The notes: generated by a model not told the origin, from the sequence alone. Positions 18,243 to 27,845 are shown, counted from the first letter of the stretch. The stretch is DNA of 64,000 bases from Microbulbifer sp. GL-2 (GCF_007183175.1 NZ_AP019807.1:1305001-1369000), one strand, 5' to 3'. Numbers and translations: made by a program.

Positions 18243-19277
18243 ATGGATATCACTGAACTCCTCGCCTTTAGCGCCAAGCAAAACGCCTCGGATTTGCATC
18301 TCTCGGCCGGCCTACCGCCGATGATTCGGGTGGACGGCGACGTACGCCGCATCAACCTGCCGTCCATGGAGCATAAGCAGGTGCACAGCCTGATCTACGA
18401 GATCATGAACGACAAGCAGCGCAAAGATTTCGAAGAGCTGCTGGAAACGGATTTCTCATTCGAAGTGCCCGGTGTAGCCCGTTTCCGTGTCAATGCGTTT
18501 AACCACAACCGCGGTGCCGGTGCTGTATTCCGGACTATTCCCTCCAAGGTACTGACCATGGAAGATCTGGGTATGGGCCAGGTCTTCAAACAAATATCGG
18601 ATACCCCTCGCGGTCTGGTATTAGTGACCGGGCCCACAGGTTCCGGTAAGTCCACTACGCTGGCTGCGATGATGGACTACATCAATGACAACAAATACGA
18701 GCATATTCTCACCATTGAAGACCCGATTGAATTCGTGCATGAGTCGAAGAAATGTCTGGTGAACCAGCGTGAGGTACATCGTGATACCCACGGCTTTGCC
18801 GAGGCACTGCGCTCAGCACTGCGTGAAGACCCGGATATTATCCTGGTGGGTGAAATGCGTGATTTGGAGACCATCAGGTTGGCACTGACCGCTGCGGAAA
18901 CCGGCCACCTGGTGTTTGGTACCCTGCACACCACCTCCGCTGCCAAGACCATCGACCGGGTTGTGGACGTATTCCCGGCACAGGAAAAAGCGATGGTGCG
19001 TTCCATGCTGTCGGAATCCCTGCAAGCCGTAGTCTCCCAGACCCTGATGAAGAAGAACGGCGGTGGCCGTGTCGCCGCCCACGAAATTATGCGTGGCACC
19101 CCAGCGATCCGTAACCTGATCCGCGAAGACAAAATCGCGCAAATGTACTCGGCTATCCAGACTGGTGCCAGCGTAGGCATGCAGACCATGGACCAATGCC
19201 TGGAAGACCTGGTGGCTCGCCGTATCATCAGCCGCGAAGTCGCGCGTGAAAAAGCCAAGATGCCGGATAACTTCTAA
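18243..19277 (+). CDS. pilT: Type IV pilus retraction ATPase PilT
   Basis: PilT is the hexameric ATPase that depolymerises type IV pili and powers twitching motility. The 344-residue length is exact for the family. The N-terminal PAS-like domain includes ASDLHLSAGLPPMIR, Walker A is GPTGSGKS at 130-137, the Asp box follows, the Walker B region reads ILVGEMRDLET, and the C-terminal AIRNLIREDKIAQM carries the conserved AIRNLIRE retraction motif. The ATG follows AAGGTAGCAGT. pilU follows 65 bases downstream. Confidence 0.98.
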   Translation: MDITELLAFSAKQNASDLHLSAGLPPMIRVDGDVRRINLPSMEHKQVHSLIYEIMNDKQRKDFEELLETDFSFEVPGVARFRVNAFNHNRGAGAVFRTIPSKVLTMEDLGMGQVFKQISDTPRGLVLVTGPTGSGKSTTLAAMMDYINDNKYEHILTIEDPIEFVHESKKCLVNQREVHRDTHGFAEALRSALREDPDIILVGEMRDLETIRLALTAAETGHLVFGTLHTTSAAKTIDRVVDVFPAQEKAMVRSMLSESLQAVVSQTLMKKNGGGRVAAHEIMRGTPAIRNLIREDKIAQMYSAIQTGASVGMQTMDQCLEDLVARRIISREVAREKAKMPDNF

Positions 19278-19342
19278 GCGGCAACACATTTGGGCCCGCT
19301 GGCAGGGCCCTACTTTGTCAAAAATAAAACGCGGTAAACACC

Positions 19343-20494
19343 ATGGAAATTGAAAGACTTCTACAACTGGTTGTAGAGAAAGGCGCTTCGGATCTGTTTA
19401 TCACCGCCGGCATACCCCCCTCCTTAAAGCTGCACGGCCGAGTTGTGCCCTGCACAAGTACTTCACTCACACCAGAGAAGGCGCGCGAACTGGTGGTAGG
19501 TACCATGAACGAAAAACAGCGACGTGAATTCGCTGAACAGAAGGAACTAAACTACGCCATCGCCGTGCGCAACGTGGGACGCTTCCGGGTCTCAGCTTTT
19601 TTCCAACGCAATCTGGTGGGTATGGTACTACGTCGTATCGAGACCAAGATCCCTACCATTGATGGTCTCAGCCTGCCCGATGTGCTCAAAGACTTGGCGA
19701 TGACCAAGCGCGGCCTGATTATTTTCGTCGGCGCCACCGGTACCGGTAAATCCACATCCCTCGCATCCATGGTCGGCCATCGCAATGAGAACTCCAAAGG
19801 CCATATCATCACTATTGAGGACCCTATCGAATTTATCCACCAACACCGCGGCTGTATTGTGACCCAGCGTGAGGTTGGCCTGGATACCGAATCCTTCGAG
19901 GTGGCCCTGAAGAACACCCTGCGACAGGCGCCAGACGTTATCCTGATTGGTGAGGTGCGCTCCCGCGAAACCATGGACCACGCCATCGCCTTTGCCGAAA
20001 CCGGTCACTTGTGCCTGTGCACGCTGCACGCCAACAACGCTAACCAGGCGTTAGATCGTATCATCCACTTCTTCCCGGCGGACCGCCATCAGCAGCTGTT
20101 TATGGACCTGTCGTTGAACCTTAAGGCGATGGTAGCTCAGCAGTTGGTACCCACTCCGGACGGCGACGGCCGCCGCGCCTGTCTGGAAATCATGATCAAT
20201 ACCCCGCTGATGTCGGACCTGATCCGCAAGGGCGAGGTACACAAAATGAAAGAATTAATGAAGCGCTCCGGCGAGCAGGGTATGCAGACCTTCGATCAGG
20301 CCCTGTATGAACTCTACGACCGCGGCGAGATCACCTATGAAGATGCCCTCGCCCACGCCGACTCCTCCAATGACCTGCGCCTGATGATCAAACTCAAATC
20401 TGAATCAGATGCCGAATATTTAAACAGTGCAGCAGGGGAATTGAGCCTGCAAAACGACTCCGAATATGGTGATGGTGGGCCGCAACTGTATTAA
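19343..20494 (+). CDS. pilU: Type IV pilus ATPase PilU
   Basis: PilU is the accessory retraction ATPase that assists PilT. The 383-residue length and divergent C-terminus (SESDAEYLNSAAGELSLQN) separate it from PilT. Walker A reads GATGTGKS at 130-137, the Walker B region is VILIGEVRSRETMDHA, and the His-box region is AETGHLCLCTLHANNANQALDR. It is co-directional with pilT and ends with an unusually long palindromic terminator. Confidence 0.97.
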   Translation: MEIERLLQLVVEKGASDLFITAGIPPSLKLHGRVVPCTSTSLTPEKARELVVGTMNEKQRREFAEQKELNYAIAVRNVGRFRVSAFFQRNLVGMVLRRIETKIPTIDGLSLPDVLKDLAMTKRGLIIFVGATGTGKSTSLASMVGHRNENSKGHIITIEDPIEFIHQHRGCIVTQREVGLDTESFEVALKNTLRQAPDVILIGEVRSRETMDHAIAFAETGHLCLCTLHANNANQALDRIIHFFPADRHQQLFMDLSLNLKAMVAQQLVPTPDGDGRRACLEIMINTPLMSDLIRKGEVHKMKELMKRSGEQGMQTFDQALYELYDRGEITYEDALAHADSSNDLRLMIKLKSESDAEYLNSAAGELSLQNDSEYGDGGPQLY

Positions 20495-20518
20495 AGCTCA
20501 GTAAACCCGGTCCAAGCC

Positions 20519-20568
20519 AAGGGCACTGGCAGCGCTAGCGCTGCCAGTGCCCTTCCGCATTTTTCGCC
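20519..20568 (+). terminator. 36-bp perfect palindrome / terminator after pilU
   Basis: 20519-20554 is a perfect inverted repeat: the left half is AAGGGCACTGGCAGCGCT and the right half is its exact complement. It is followed by TTCCGCATTTTTCG. This is a very stable stem with a weak T-tract slightly downstream, placed 25 bases past the pilU stop. Confidence 0.65.
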
Positions 20569-20644
20569 CCCCACTCTTCAACAACAATAACAAAATCACA
20601 TATACCCCCTGTTCCCGATAGTTTTCCTCTTCAGGAGTTAAAAA

Positions 20645-21400
20645 GTGCCCATTAAAAATAATATTGCTCTAGTCACCGGCGGAAGCCGTGGAATCGGTGC
20701 CGCAACGGCGCGATTACTTGCTCAGCAGGGATACCACATCGCAATCAGTTATCGGGAGAGAAAAGACTCGGCCGAAAGTCTGCTGAATGAACTCAAAGCC
20801 TTAGGTACTGAAGCAATCGCTGTACGTGCTGATATTTCCTTAGAAACCGATATCACACATTTATTTAATGAAGTCGATCGGCAACTTGGCCCCCTGCAAT
20901 ATCTTGTGAACAATGCCGCAATCCTTAAGCCACAAATGCGCGTTGAGGCAATGGATGCGGAGCGAATCGACCAGGTTCTTCGCACAAATGTCACCGGTAC
21001 GATTCTCTGCTGCCGCGAAGCCATAAAAAGAATGTCGACCAAACATGGCGGCGGTGGCGGAGCCATTGTCAATATCTCATCCGCCGCCAGCCGCTGGGGG
21101 TCACCCAACGAATATATTGACTACGCAGCGAGTAAAGGGGCAATAGACACCCTGACTATTGGCCTAAGCCAGGAGCTTGCCAGCGAGGGAATCCGCGTAA
21201 ATGGGATACGACCAGGTTTTATCTATACAGAAATGCATAAGGATGGCGGGGAGCCAGACAGGGTGGAGCGATTAAAATCTGCAATTCCCCTCGGCCGGGG
21301 CGGTCAACCAGAAGAGGTCGCTGCAGCAGTAGCCTGGTTACTGAGTCATGAATCGGCATTCACTACCGGCTCATTTATTGATGTCGCAGGTGGGAAATAG
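20645..21400 (+). CDS. SDR family oxidoreductase (classical short-chain dehydrogenase)
   Basis: This 251-residue NAD(P)-dependent oxidoreductase has the cofactor loop TGGSRGIG at 11-18, the NNAA motif near 89-92, a catalytic Ser in NISSAAS near 145 and Y160-xxx-K164. An Arg at the end of strand 2 (SYRERK) suggests NADPH preference. The C-terminal GGQPEEVAAAVAWLLS...DVAGGK is typical of the FabG/glucose-dehydrogenase-like group. The substrate is not known. It starts at GTG 20645 behind a good AGGAG. The LysE-type gene follows after 11 bases, so they form an operon. Confidence 0.9.
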   Translation: MPIKNNIALVTGGSRGIGAATARLLAQQGYHIAISYRERKDSAESLLNELKALGTEAIAVRADISLETDITHLFNEVDRQLGPLQYLVNNAAILKPQMRVEAMDAERIDQVLRTNVTGTILCCREAIKRMSTKHGGGGGAIVNISSAASRWGSPNEYIDYAASKGAIDTLTIGLSQELASEGIRVNGIRPGFIYTEMHKDGGEPDRVERLKSAIPLGRGGQPEEVAAAVAWLLSHESAFTTGSFIDVAGGK

Positions 21401-21411
21401 GATAGAGATTT

Positions 21412-22011
21412 ATGTTTGAAGCACTGTTTTCCCTGATTGCAGCCACGGGTCTGTTACTCGGCTCTCCCGGCCCTGCGCCACTTGCACTGGCAGCTTCGGG
21501 AGCGACATTTGGAGTGAAAAAGAGCACCGGCTTTCTTGTCGGTATTCTGCTCGGGCTGTGCGTAGCGATTGTCGGTGCCACTGCCGGGGTAGCGGCGCTG
21601 TATTCTGCCTGGCCTGGGGCCCGTTTGGCAGTGCAGATATGTGGCGCGCTTTATATTGGTTACATCGCAATCAAAATTGCCACAGCCCCGGTATTGGATC
21701 GAGACCAGTCGACAGCTGCCCAACCGCCATCCCTTCTGGATGGATTTATTTTTAATCTGCTCAACCCAAAAGCCTACGCCGCTTTTTTAGCGATCTTTTC
21801 CCAGTTTCTGTTACCTATTGAGGAGAGCGGTTTCAGCTATGTCGCCACAGGGTTGGTCTGCTTAGTAGTCGCTGCCGTGGTGGATTTTACCTGGCTATGC
21901 CTGGGTGGCAGCCTACGGCCACTATTCCACAAACCAAAACAGGCGAGAGTGATCAGGGTGTGCTTTGCCCTATTGATGGTAGCTGCAGTATTGTTTGTTT
22001 TTCTGTGTTAA
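21412..22011 (+). CDS. LysE family amino-acid/metabolite exporter
   Basis: This 199-residue inner-membrane protein has about six hydrophobic segments. The N-terminus LLLGSPGPAPLALAASGATFG corresponds to the LysE/RhtB family motif GPxxLLV..., and FNLLNPKAYAAFLAIF is the diagnostic NPK motif. Family members export lysine, arginine, homoserine, threonine or similar; the substrate here is not deducible. It is the second gene of a two-gene operon with the SDR and converges on algR with only 12 bases between the stops. Confidence 0.9.
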   Translation: MFEALFSLIAATGLLLGSPGPAPLALAASGATFGVKKSTGFLVGILLGLCVAIVGATAGVAALYSAWPGARLAVQICGALYIGYIAIKIATAPVLDRDQSTAAQPPSLLDGFIFNLLNPKAYAAFLAIFSQFLLPIEESGFSYVATGLVCLVVAAVVDFTWLCLGGSLRPLFHKPKQARVIRVCFALLMVAAVLFVFLC

Positions 22012-22023
22012 AAAACTGAATAC

Positions 22024-22770
22024 TCAGCATATCTCCGTAATTAGTGCTTTTACCGAAGGCAGCATGCGCCGGCTTACCAGCGGTGCTTCTGCCACACCCT
22101 CCAACTCTATCCGGAAATGACTACCGTCCCTGCGTAGCCCGATAATATGCTCCGCGGCCACCAGAGCACTACGGTGTACACGTACAAAACGCTCACCGAA
22201 TTCACTTTCCAGTTCTTTTAAGGATTCGTCTAGAATCGTCTCACCAGCAAGGTGATGAGCCACGACATATTTACTGTCGGCTACCAGGCATCGTATGGTA
22301 TCCACCTCCAACAACTCTACCCCGCGGCGGCTCACAGCCTTAATACGGCTTCGGCCATGGGGCTCCTCTCCGTCCTTTTTATCTAACAGTTTTTGCTGTG
22401 GCTTGCACAGGCGCTGCGCCTTCTCAACAGCCTGGCGTAACTGCTCTACATTAACCGGCTTTAACAAATAACCCACGGCTGTGGTAGAAAATGCCGGCAA
22501 GGCAAACTCATCGTGGGCAGTGCAGAAAATGACCGCCGGCGGGCAATCTCGAGTGGACAGCTGTTGTGCCAATTCCAAACCGCTGCCACCGGGCATCTCA
22601 ATATCGAGTAAAACCAGATCCGGATCGAGAATCTGTACCTGCATTATTGCGGCTTCAGTATCCGCCGCCTCGCCCACAGGGGTGCAGTTATCGATCGCAG
22701 TCAGTTGCCGGTTCAGGCGCGCACGGGCCAGGGGTTCATCATCGACAATCAGGACTCGCAATTGGGTCAC
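22024..22770 (-). CDS. algR: LytTR-type response regulator AlgR
   Basis: This is a 248-residue two-component regulator. The receiver domain (1-120) has acidic residues D10-D11, phospho-acceptor D56 in LVLLDIEMP and the K in LLKPVNVEQL. The C-terminal LytTR DNA-binding domain (about 140-245) includes RGVELLEVDTIRCLVADSKYV and RVHRSALVAAEHI. In Pseudomonas AlgR controls alginate, pili and virulence genes. The order algR-algZ next to argH is the same here, so the name is well supported. The start overlaps the algZ stop by four bases. Confidence 0.9.
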   Translation of the reverse strand: MTQLRVLIVDDEPLARARLNRQLTAIDNCTPVGEAADTEAAIMQVQILDPDLVLLDIEMPGGSGLELAQQLSTRDCPPAVIFCTAHDEFALPAFSTTAVGYLLKPVNVEQLRQAVEKAQRLCKPQQKLLDKKDGEEPHGRSRIKAVSRRGVELLEVDTIRCLVADSKYVVAHHLAGETILDESLKELESEFGERFVRVHRSALVAAEHIIGLRRDGSHFRIELEGVAEAPLVSRRMLPSVKALITEIC

Positions 22771-23924
22771 TCCATCACCTCGGCCTGTCTGGTGGAATTT
22801 GCAGCAGCTTTTATATCCCGCCGAGCCGCCTCCCGGGGAAACAAGGGTAGCTGCACAGCCACCCGATAGTGCCCGCCTTCCCGATAGGCGGTAAATTTGA
22901 AGCGATCACCGTAATAGGCGGCAAGGCGCTGACGGATATTCTCCATAGCCATGCCATTACCTTCGCTGGACGGGCGCACAGTTTCCCGCGGCAGGGGATT
23001 ATCGATTGAGATCTTGAGGGCGCCATCCTTGGCTGCAAGGTTCACTGTGATTGTCCCTCCCTCACGCAGCTGGGCCACGCCGTGCAGCACGGCATTTTCA
23101 AGTAGGGGTTGCAACAACATACTGGGTAGCTGGATTTCCTCCAAACCTTGTTCCAACTGCCATTGCTGTTTCAGGCGCTCTCCCAGTCGTAGAGCTTCAA
23201 TTTCCAGATAGCGCTGTGCCAGATTGATCTCCTGTTGCAGTGGCACCAGCTTTGGGTCGGCAAGGCTGGCTCGGAACATTGCGCACAGGTCCTCCACCAG
23301 ACGCTCGGCGCGATCCGGGTCCACGGCAATCAGACTGGCCAAGCTGTTCATACTGTTAAACAGGAAATGTGGGCGAATACGGGACTGCAGTGCTTCAATG
23401 CGAGCGCCCAGCTCAGCCTGTTGCTGGTTGTACAGCTGCTGTTGCAAGTAGGCGTAACGCAACACGACACCGGCACAAATAGCCCCAAGCAGGCAGTCGC
23501 TAGCCAGGCCCCACCAGTCGAAACCGGCCTGTAACAGTAGCGCTCGCAAGTAGCGTTGCATTCCCATCACAATACCCAATACCGCGAGCACTGCTGAAAA
23601 ACTGATGGCGCCGGCACACTTGTGCGACAGCTTGGCCAAATGGGGACGCAGGTGACAAAGTACGGCAGCGGAAGGCAATATCACCCATTGAATCACCAGG
23701 GATACTAACCCCAGTCGTTGCCAGCTGAATTCGCGCAACCCATCCAGGGCCAGAACCAATACCAGAGCCAGCAGTTCCCCCATGAGCACTAGTGCGGCCA
23801 GGGAGGTGACGCTACAAAGGTCGGGCAGAAAAGGCAAAGCGCCACGAGACGCAGAATCCTTGCCAGAACTGTCAGTTTTTCGAATTTTCTGCGATATAAT
23901 GCCTGCCGGCCTGGGAAATGACAT
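22767..23924 (-). CDS. algZ: Sensor histidine kinase AlgZ/FimS (LytS-type)
   Basis: This membrane sensor kinase has four to five hydrophobic segments in the first ~160 residues, then a short coiled linker (QQQLYNQQQAELGARIEALQS). The His-kinase domain follows, with phospho-acceptor His in RIRPHFLFNSMNSL (H186 from the chosen start) and the ATP-binding domain LLENAVLHGV and EGNGMAMENIRQRL. The frame is open to 23975. I prefer the ATG at 23924 (MSFPRPAG), although its ribosome binding site is weak. It signals to AlgR, which is translationally coupled. It diverges from argH. Confidence 0.88.
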   Translation of the reverse strand: MSFPRPAGIISQKIRKTDSSGKDSASRGALPFLPDLCSVTSLAALVLMGELLALVLVLALDGLREFSWQRLGLVSLVIQWVILPSAAVLCHLRPHLAKLSHKCAGAISFSAVLAVLGIVMGMQRYLRALLLQAGFDWWGLASDCLLGAICAGVVLRYAYLQQQLYNQQQAELGARIEALQSRIRPHFLFNSMNSLASLIAVDPDRAERLVEDLCAMFRASLADPKLVPLQQEINLAQRYLEIEALRLGERLKQQWQLEQGLEEIQLPSMLLQPLLENAVLHGVAQLREGGTITVNLAAKDGALKISIDNPLPRETVRPSSEGNGMAMENIRQRLAAYYGDRFKFTAYREGGHYRVAVQLPLFPREAARRDIKAAANSTRQAEVME

Positions 23925-24013
23925 GCAGTTGTTATTCTTGATTGTCCCTAAGTTCGAAGCGCAAGATACCACCAAGCTCCCCGGCCTTTCACCTCACTGC
24001 AGCCAGGAAAACC

Positions 24014-25435
24014 ATGAGCAAAGACAAAGCCCCAACTGACTCCACCAGCAACCCGGCCGCCAAACTCTGGGGTGGCCGCTTCAGCGAAGCCACCGATGCA
24101 TTCGTAGAGCGATTTACCGCCTCGGTCTCTTTCGACCAACGCATGGCACTGGAAGATATTCAGGGCTCCCTCGCCCATGCACAGATGTTGTCGGAAGTGG
24201 GGGTATTGAGCGCAGATGAATATCACAAGATTGCTGATGGATTGAAGGATATCGCCGAAGAAATCAAAGCGGGGCAGTTTCCCTGGTCAGTACAGTTGGA
24301 GGATGTGCACATGAATATCGAAGCACGTCTAACCCAACGAATCGGAGCTACCGGTAAAAAACTACACACTGGCCGCTCCCGCAACGACCAGGTGGCAACC
24401 GACATTCGATTGTGGCTACGCGGCCGTATCGACTTGATTTGCGCCGAACTAACCCGCCTGCAAACAGGTCTGGTGCAGCTGGCCGAGCGTGAAGCTGAGA
24501 CCATCATGCCGGGCTTTACCCACCTGCAAAGCGCACAGCCGGTAACTTTTGGCCACCACCTGCTGGCCTGGAATGCGATGCTGACAAGGGACTATGAACG
24601 ACTGATGGACTGTCGTAAGCGGGTCAATCGTTCGCCCCTGGGTGCAGCCGCGCTGGCTGGCACCAGCTATCCGATTGATCGTGCACGTACGGCCGAATTA
24701 CTGGGTTTCGATGCTCCCACCGAGAATTCGCTGGATTCTGTCAGCGACCGTGATTTCGCCATCGAGTTTTGTGCCTTCGCAGCCCTGTTGCTCACCCACC
24801 TGTCCCGCGCCAGTGAGGAACTGGTGCTCTGGGCTTCAAGCCAGTTTGATTTTATCGATCTGCCGGATCGCTTCTGTACCGGCTCCTCGATCATGCCGCA
24901 GAAAAAAAACCCGGATGTGCCTGAGCTTGTACGCGGCAAGACCGGCAGAGTGAACGGGCACCTGATCGCCCTGTTGACCCTGATGAAGAGCCAACCGCTG
25001 GCCTATAACAAGGATAATCAGGAGGATAAAGAGCCCCTGTTCGACGCCGCTGATACCGCTCTGGACTGTCTGCGCGCTTTTGCAGATATGGTGCCGGCAC
25101 TCAAGGCGAAAAAAGACAATATGCTGGAGGCAGCGGCCAAGGGCTTCTCCACTGCCACAGATCTGGCCGATTACCTGGTGCGCAAGGGCGTTGCCTTTCG
25201 CGATGCCCACGAAATTGTCGGCCAGTCAGTATCCTTTGCCATCGAGCAGGATAAGGATCTGGCGGAACTGAGCCTGGGCCAGCTGCAGCAGTTTTCTGCA
25301 GAAATCACTGAAGATGTGTTTGAGGTCCTTACCCTGGAAGGCTCAGTAGCGGCGCGAGACCATATCGGTGGCACCGCACCAAGGCAAGTACGCGCAGCCT
25401 GTACATCCGCACGCGAAGCCATTGCTCAGCGCTAG
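24014..25435 (+). CDS. argH: Argininosuccinate lyase
   Basis: ArgH splits argininosuccinate to arginine and fumarate in the final step of arginine synthesis. The 473 residues include the HTGRSRNDQVATD stretch, TxxQxAQP-type MPGFTHLQSAQPVTFG, and the fumarase-superfamily signature GSSIMPQKKNPD at 290-301 with the catalytic Ser. The frame is open further upstream, but the ATG at 24014 (MSKDKAPTDSTSNPAAKLWGGRF) follows AGGAAAACC and gives the family N-terminus. A TATAAT at 23895-23900 could be its -10. A terminator lies just downstream. Confidence 0.96.
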   Translation: MSKDKAPTDSTSNPAAKLWGGRFSEATDAFVERFTASVSFDQRMALEDIQGSLAHAQMLSEVGVLSADEYHKIADGLKDIAEEIKAGQFPWSVQLEDVHMNIEARLTQRIGATGKKLHTGRSRNDQVATDIRLWLRGRIDLICAELTRLQTGLVQLAEREAETIMPGFTHLQSAQPVTFGHHLLAWNAMLTRDYERLMDCRKRVNRSPLGAAALAGTSYPIDRARTAELLGFDAPTENSLDSVSDRDFAIEFCAFAALLLTHLSRASEELVLWASSQFDFIDLPDRFCTGSSIMPQKKNPDVPELVRGKTGRVNGHLIALLTLMKSQPLAYNKDNQEDKEPLFDAADTALDCLRAFADMVPALKAKKDNMLEAAAKGFSTATDLADYLVRKGVAFRDAHEIVGQSVSFAIEQDKDLAELSLGQLQQFSAEITEDVFEVLTLEGSVAARDHIGGTAPRQVRAACTSAREAIAQR

Positions 25436-25458
25436 TTGTTTAGAAATACAGAAAAAGT

Positions 25459-25496
25459 AAAGCTCGCGGGAAACCCCTCCCCCGGGCTTTCTTTTT
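25459..25496 (+). terminator. Terminator of argH
   Basis: The stem AAAGCTCGCGGG/CCCCCGGGCTTT (two mismatches) is followed by CTTTTTAAAG. It lies 24 bases past the argH stop. Confidence 0.65.
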
Positions 25497-25767
25497 AAAG
25501 CTCTAACCTGCTTTGCCACCCCGCTAAAATCCCAGCCCGCGGTTACTCACGGCTATTCGATATCATTACGAAGCTCAAGTTTGCTGTGTAACTACTATTC
25601 GAAAAAAATAATAGCTGGAAATCGGATAATCACTTCAATTCCGCAGTATCGGGGTTCCAACGGGCATTCCAGAGCTATATCGCTGTTATTTTTTGATGTA
25701 CGAAAAGTTCATCGTGATATTTTCCCGAGGCAAAATTTCAAACAGCCAAGAGGCCCAACCACAATTA
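25497..25767. other. Intergenic region between argH and cyaY, nothing recognised
   Basis: Together with the terminator this leaves about 330 bases without a gene. The short open frames have no ribosome binding site. I see no tRNA, no repeat and no clear promoter. Confidence 0.4.
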
Positions 25768-26094
25768 TTACTGGTCAATCTCTAAACTGACTGCTTCACC
25801 CTGCTGCTCACTCAGCACGCGATCAAGCAGAGTGGGCAGGTCCTCCCCGGTAGTCCCACACTTCCAGCCGGGGCTTTGGAAGGCCAGGTGGTAACCGCCA
25901 GATTTAGCCGCCACCCACAACTCTCGATTGGCCGACTGGCGCGAGAGGATCACCTGGCTCCCGTTGTCCTCCAAAGTAAGGGTCAAAACCGACCCGCTGC
26001 GCTCATAATCAATATCCCAGTCACACTCGTCCAGGGCATCCTCAATCGCCATCAGGCTCTGCTCAATGGCCGCTTCGTATTCCGTTTGGCTCAT
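25768..26094 (-). CDS. cyaY: Iron donor protein CyaY (frataxin)
   Basis: CyaY binds iron and regulates IscS-dependent Fe-S assembly. The 108 residues match the bacterial frataxin fold: an acidic first helix (EYEAAIEQSLMAIEDALDECDWDIDYE), the beta-sheet with LTLTLEDNGSQVILSRQSANRELWVAAKSGGYHL, then the C-terminal helix. It is divergent from lptM across about 100 bases, an arrangement common in gammaproteobacteria. Confidence 0.95.
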   Translation of the reverse strand: MSQTEYEAAIEQSLMAIEDALDECDWDIDYERSGSVLTLTLEDNGSQVILSRQSANRELWVAAKSGGYHLAFQSPGWKCGTTGEDLPTLLDRVLSEQQGEAVSLEIDQ

Positions 26095-26200
26095 CTTTTG
26101 TTACTTCTGTTACCGTCTACTGTGATGAATTTATTCGGCCGCTATACTATCAGGCTTTTGCGGAACACCGCTTCGAAAGCCCGAGTGCAGGATGTCACCC

Positions 26201-26476
26201 ATGCCGAAAAAATTGCTTTTCCCCTTCCTCGCCCTGTTAGGCGCCTCTGCCCTAACAACTGGCTGTGGCCAGAAGGGCCCGCTATACCTGCCCCAAGCAC
26301 CGGCTGAACCTGCGCCGAGTATCACCAGCGGCCCACCCACCACAGTGCCCACTAGCAGTACTGCGGTAGAACCCAGCGGGCCTGCCATTGAGCCAGCAGA
26401 TGAAGCAGTGGTTGAACCTTCAGTAGAAGAGCCCCTGTACGAGGAATTCCCAGAAGAGCAAGAAACTGAAAAATGA
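26201..26476 (+). CDS. lptM: LPS translocon maturation lipoprotein LptM (YifL)
   Basis: This short lipoprotein has a signal peptide MPKKLLFPFLALLGASALTTGC, the lipidated Cys at 22, and the highly conserved mature start CGQKGPLYLP. LptM promotes oxidative maturation of LptD and was earlier called YifL. The C-terminal half is a low-complexity Pro/Thr/Glu-rich tail, longer than the E. coli form. An in-frame ATG at 26192 is also possible. It overlaps lysA by four bases, so it is translationally coupled. The order lptM-lysA-dapF is conserved. Confidence 0.92.
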   Translation: MPKKLLFPFLALLGASALTTGCGQKGPLYLPQAPAEPAPSITSGPPTTVPTSSTAVEPSGPAIEPADEAVVEPSVEEPLYEEFPEEQETEK

Positions 26477-27726
26477 GTGAATTCAGTTATCGTGAAGGCA
26501 GCCTGTGGGCTGAAGAAGTCTCCCTGGAACAGATCGCCGAACGTTTTGGTACTCCCACCTATGTATACAGCCGCTCTCACTTCGAGCGTCAATACCGGGC
26601 CTATGCGGATGCCCTCGGCAACCATCCTGGCCTGATCTGTTATGCGGTAAAGGCCAACAGCAACCTTGGCATACTGTCTCTGCTGGCTCAGCTGGGAGCC
26701 GGCTTTGATATTGTCTCGGGCGGCGAGCTGGAACGGGTTTTATTGGCCGGTGGCGATCCCTCTCGGGTAGTATTTTCCGGCGTCGGCAAAACTGCCAATG
26801 AAATGCGCCGTGCGCTGGAAGTCGGGGTGCATTGCTTCAATGTCGAATCCGAGGCGGAAATGCAGCGTCTGGAACAGGTTGCCGCCGAGTGCGAAACCAT
26901 CGCACCTGTCTCCCTGCGGGTAAATCCGGATGTCGACGCTCAAACCCACCCCTATATTTCCACCGGCCTCAAGGAAAACAAGTTCGGCGTCGCAATCGAC
27001 CGTGCATTAGATGTCTATATGCATGCGGCCAACTCCCCGCACTTGAAAGTGATCGGAGTGGATTGCCATATCGGCTCACAGCTTACCGAAGTAGCCCCCT
27101 TTCTCGATGCCCTGGAGCGCCTACTGATGCTGGTGGACGACCTCTCCAGTAAGGGCATACAGTTGGAGCACCTGGACCTGGGAGGTGGCTTGGGTGTGCG
27201 CTACCGGGGAGAGGAACCACCACCTGTAGCGGATTACCTGCAGGCGGTGATCGGGCGTATCGGCGAGCGCAATCTCGGCCTGATATTGGAGCCGGGGCGC
27301 TCCATTGCGGCCAACGGTGGCTTACTGCTGACCCGTATTGATTACCTCAAGCGCACCGAGGAGCACAATTTCGCCATTGTCGATGCGGCCATGAATGATA
27401 ACCTGCGTCCAGCCCTTTATCAGGCCTGGCAGGATATAGTGCCAGTGACCCCCGATCACGGTGAAGATGCCATGTGGGACATCGTCGGGCCAGTATGCGA
27501 AACCGGCGATTTCCTCGGTAAGAACCGCGCCCTCGCTCTACGGCAGGGACAGCTGCTGGCCATGCTTTCTGCCGGCGCTTACGGATTCACCATGAGCTCC
27601 AATTACAATAGCCGCCCTCGCGCAGCAGAAGTTCTGGTCGACGGTGACAACACCTATCTGGTACGAACGCGAGAAACCTTCAGTGACCTGGTAAAGGGAG
27701 AAACGCCAGTACCGGAAAAAGTCTGA
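26473..27726 (+). CDS. lysA: Diaminopimelate decarboxylase
   Basis: LysA converts meso-diaminopimelate to lysine. This PLP fold-type III enzyme is 417 residues. The PLP lysine is K60 in CYAVKANSN, and the phosphate-binding and substrate regions are HLDLGGGLGVRY, EPGRSIAANGG and the C-terminal GPVCETGDFLGKNR with the active-site Cys. The tail GAYGFTMSSNYNSRPRAAEVLV is characteristic. It overlaps lptM and precedes dapF, the two sharing the DAP/lysine pathway. Confidence 0.97.
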   Translation: MSEFSYREGSLWAEEVSLEQIAERFGTPTYVYSRSHFERQYRAYADALGNHPGLICYAVKANSNLGILSLLAQLGAGFDIVSGGELERVLLAGGDPSRVVFSGVGKTANEMRRALEVGVHCFNVESEAEMQRLEQVAAECETIAPVSLRVNPDVDAQTHPYISTGLKENKFGVAIDRALDVYMHAANSPHLKVIGVDCHIGSQLTEVAPFLDALERLLMLVDDLSSKGIQLEHLDLGGGLGVRYRGEEPPPVADYLQAVIGRIGERNLGLILEPGRSIAANGGLLLTRIDYLKRTEEHNFAIVDAAMNDNLRPALYQAWQDIVPVTPDHGEDAMWDIVGPVCETGDFLGKNRALALRQGQLLAMLSAGAYGFTMSSNYNSRPRAAEVLVDGDNTYLVRTRETFSDLVKGETPVPEKV

Positions 27727-27845
27727 CTCTTTGTGGCGAAATAGATGTCAAAATAACAACTTTGGTGCCGCTACTCGCAGGCAGCCCGTGTGGGCCAGAG
27801 AGACGCCAATATCGGTCAGATACAGAGAATCACTAGAGAAATGGA

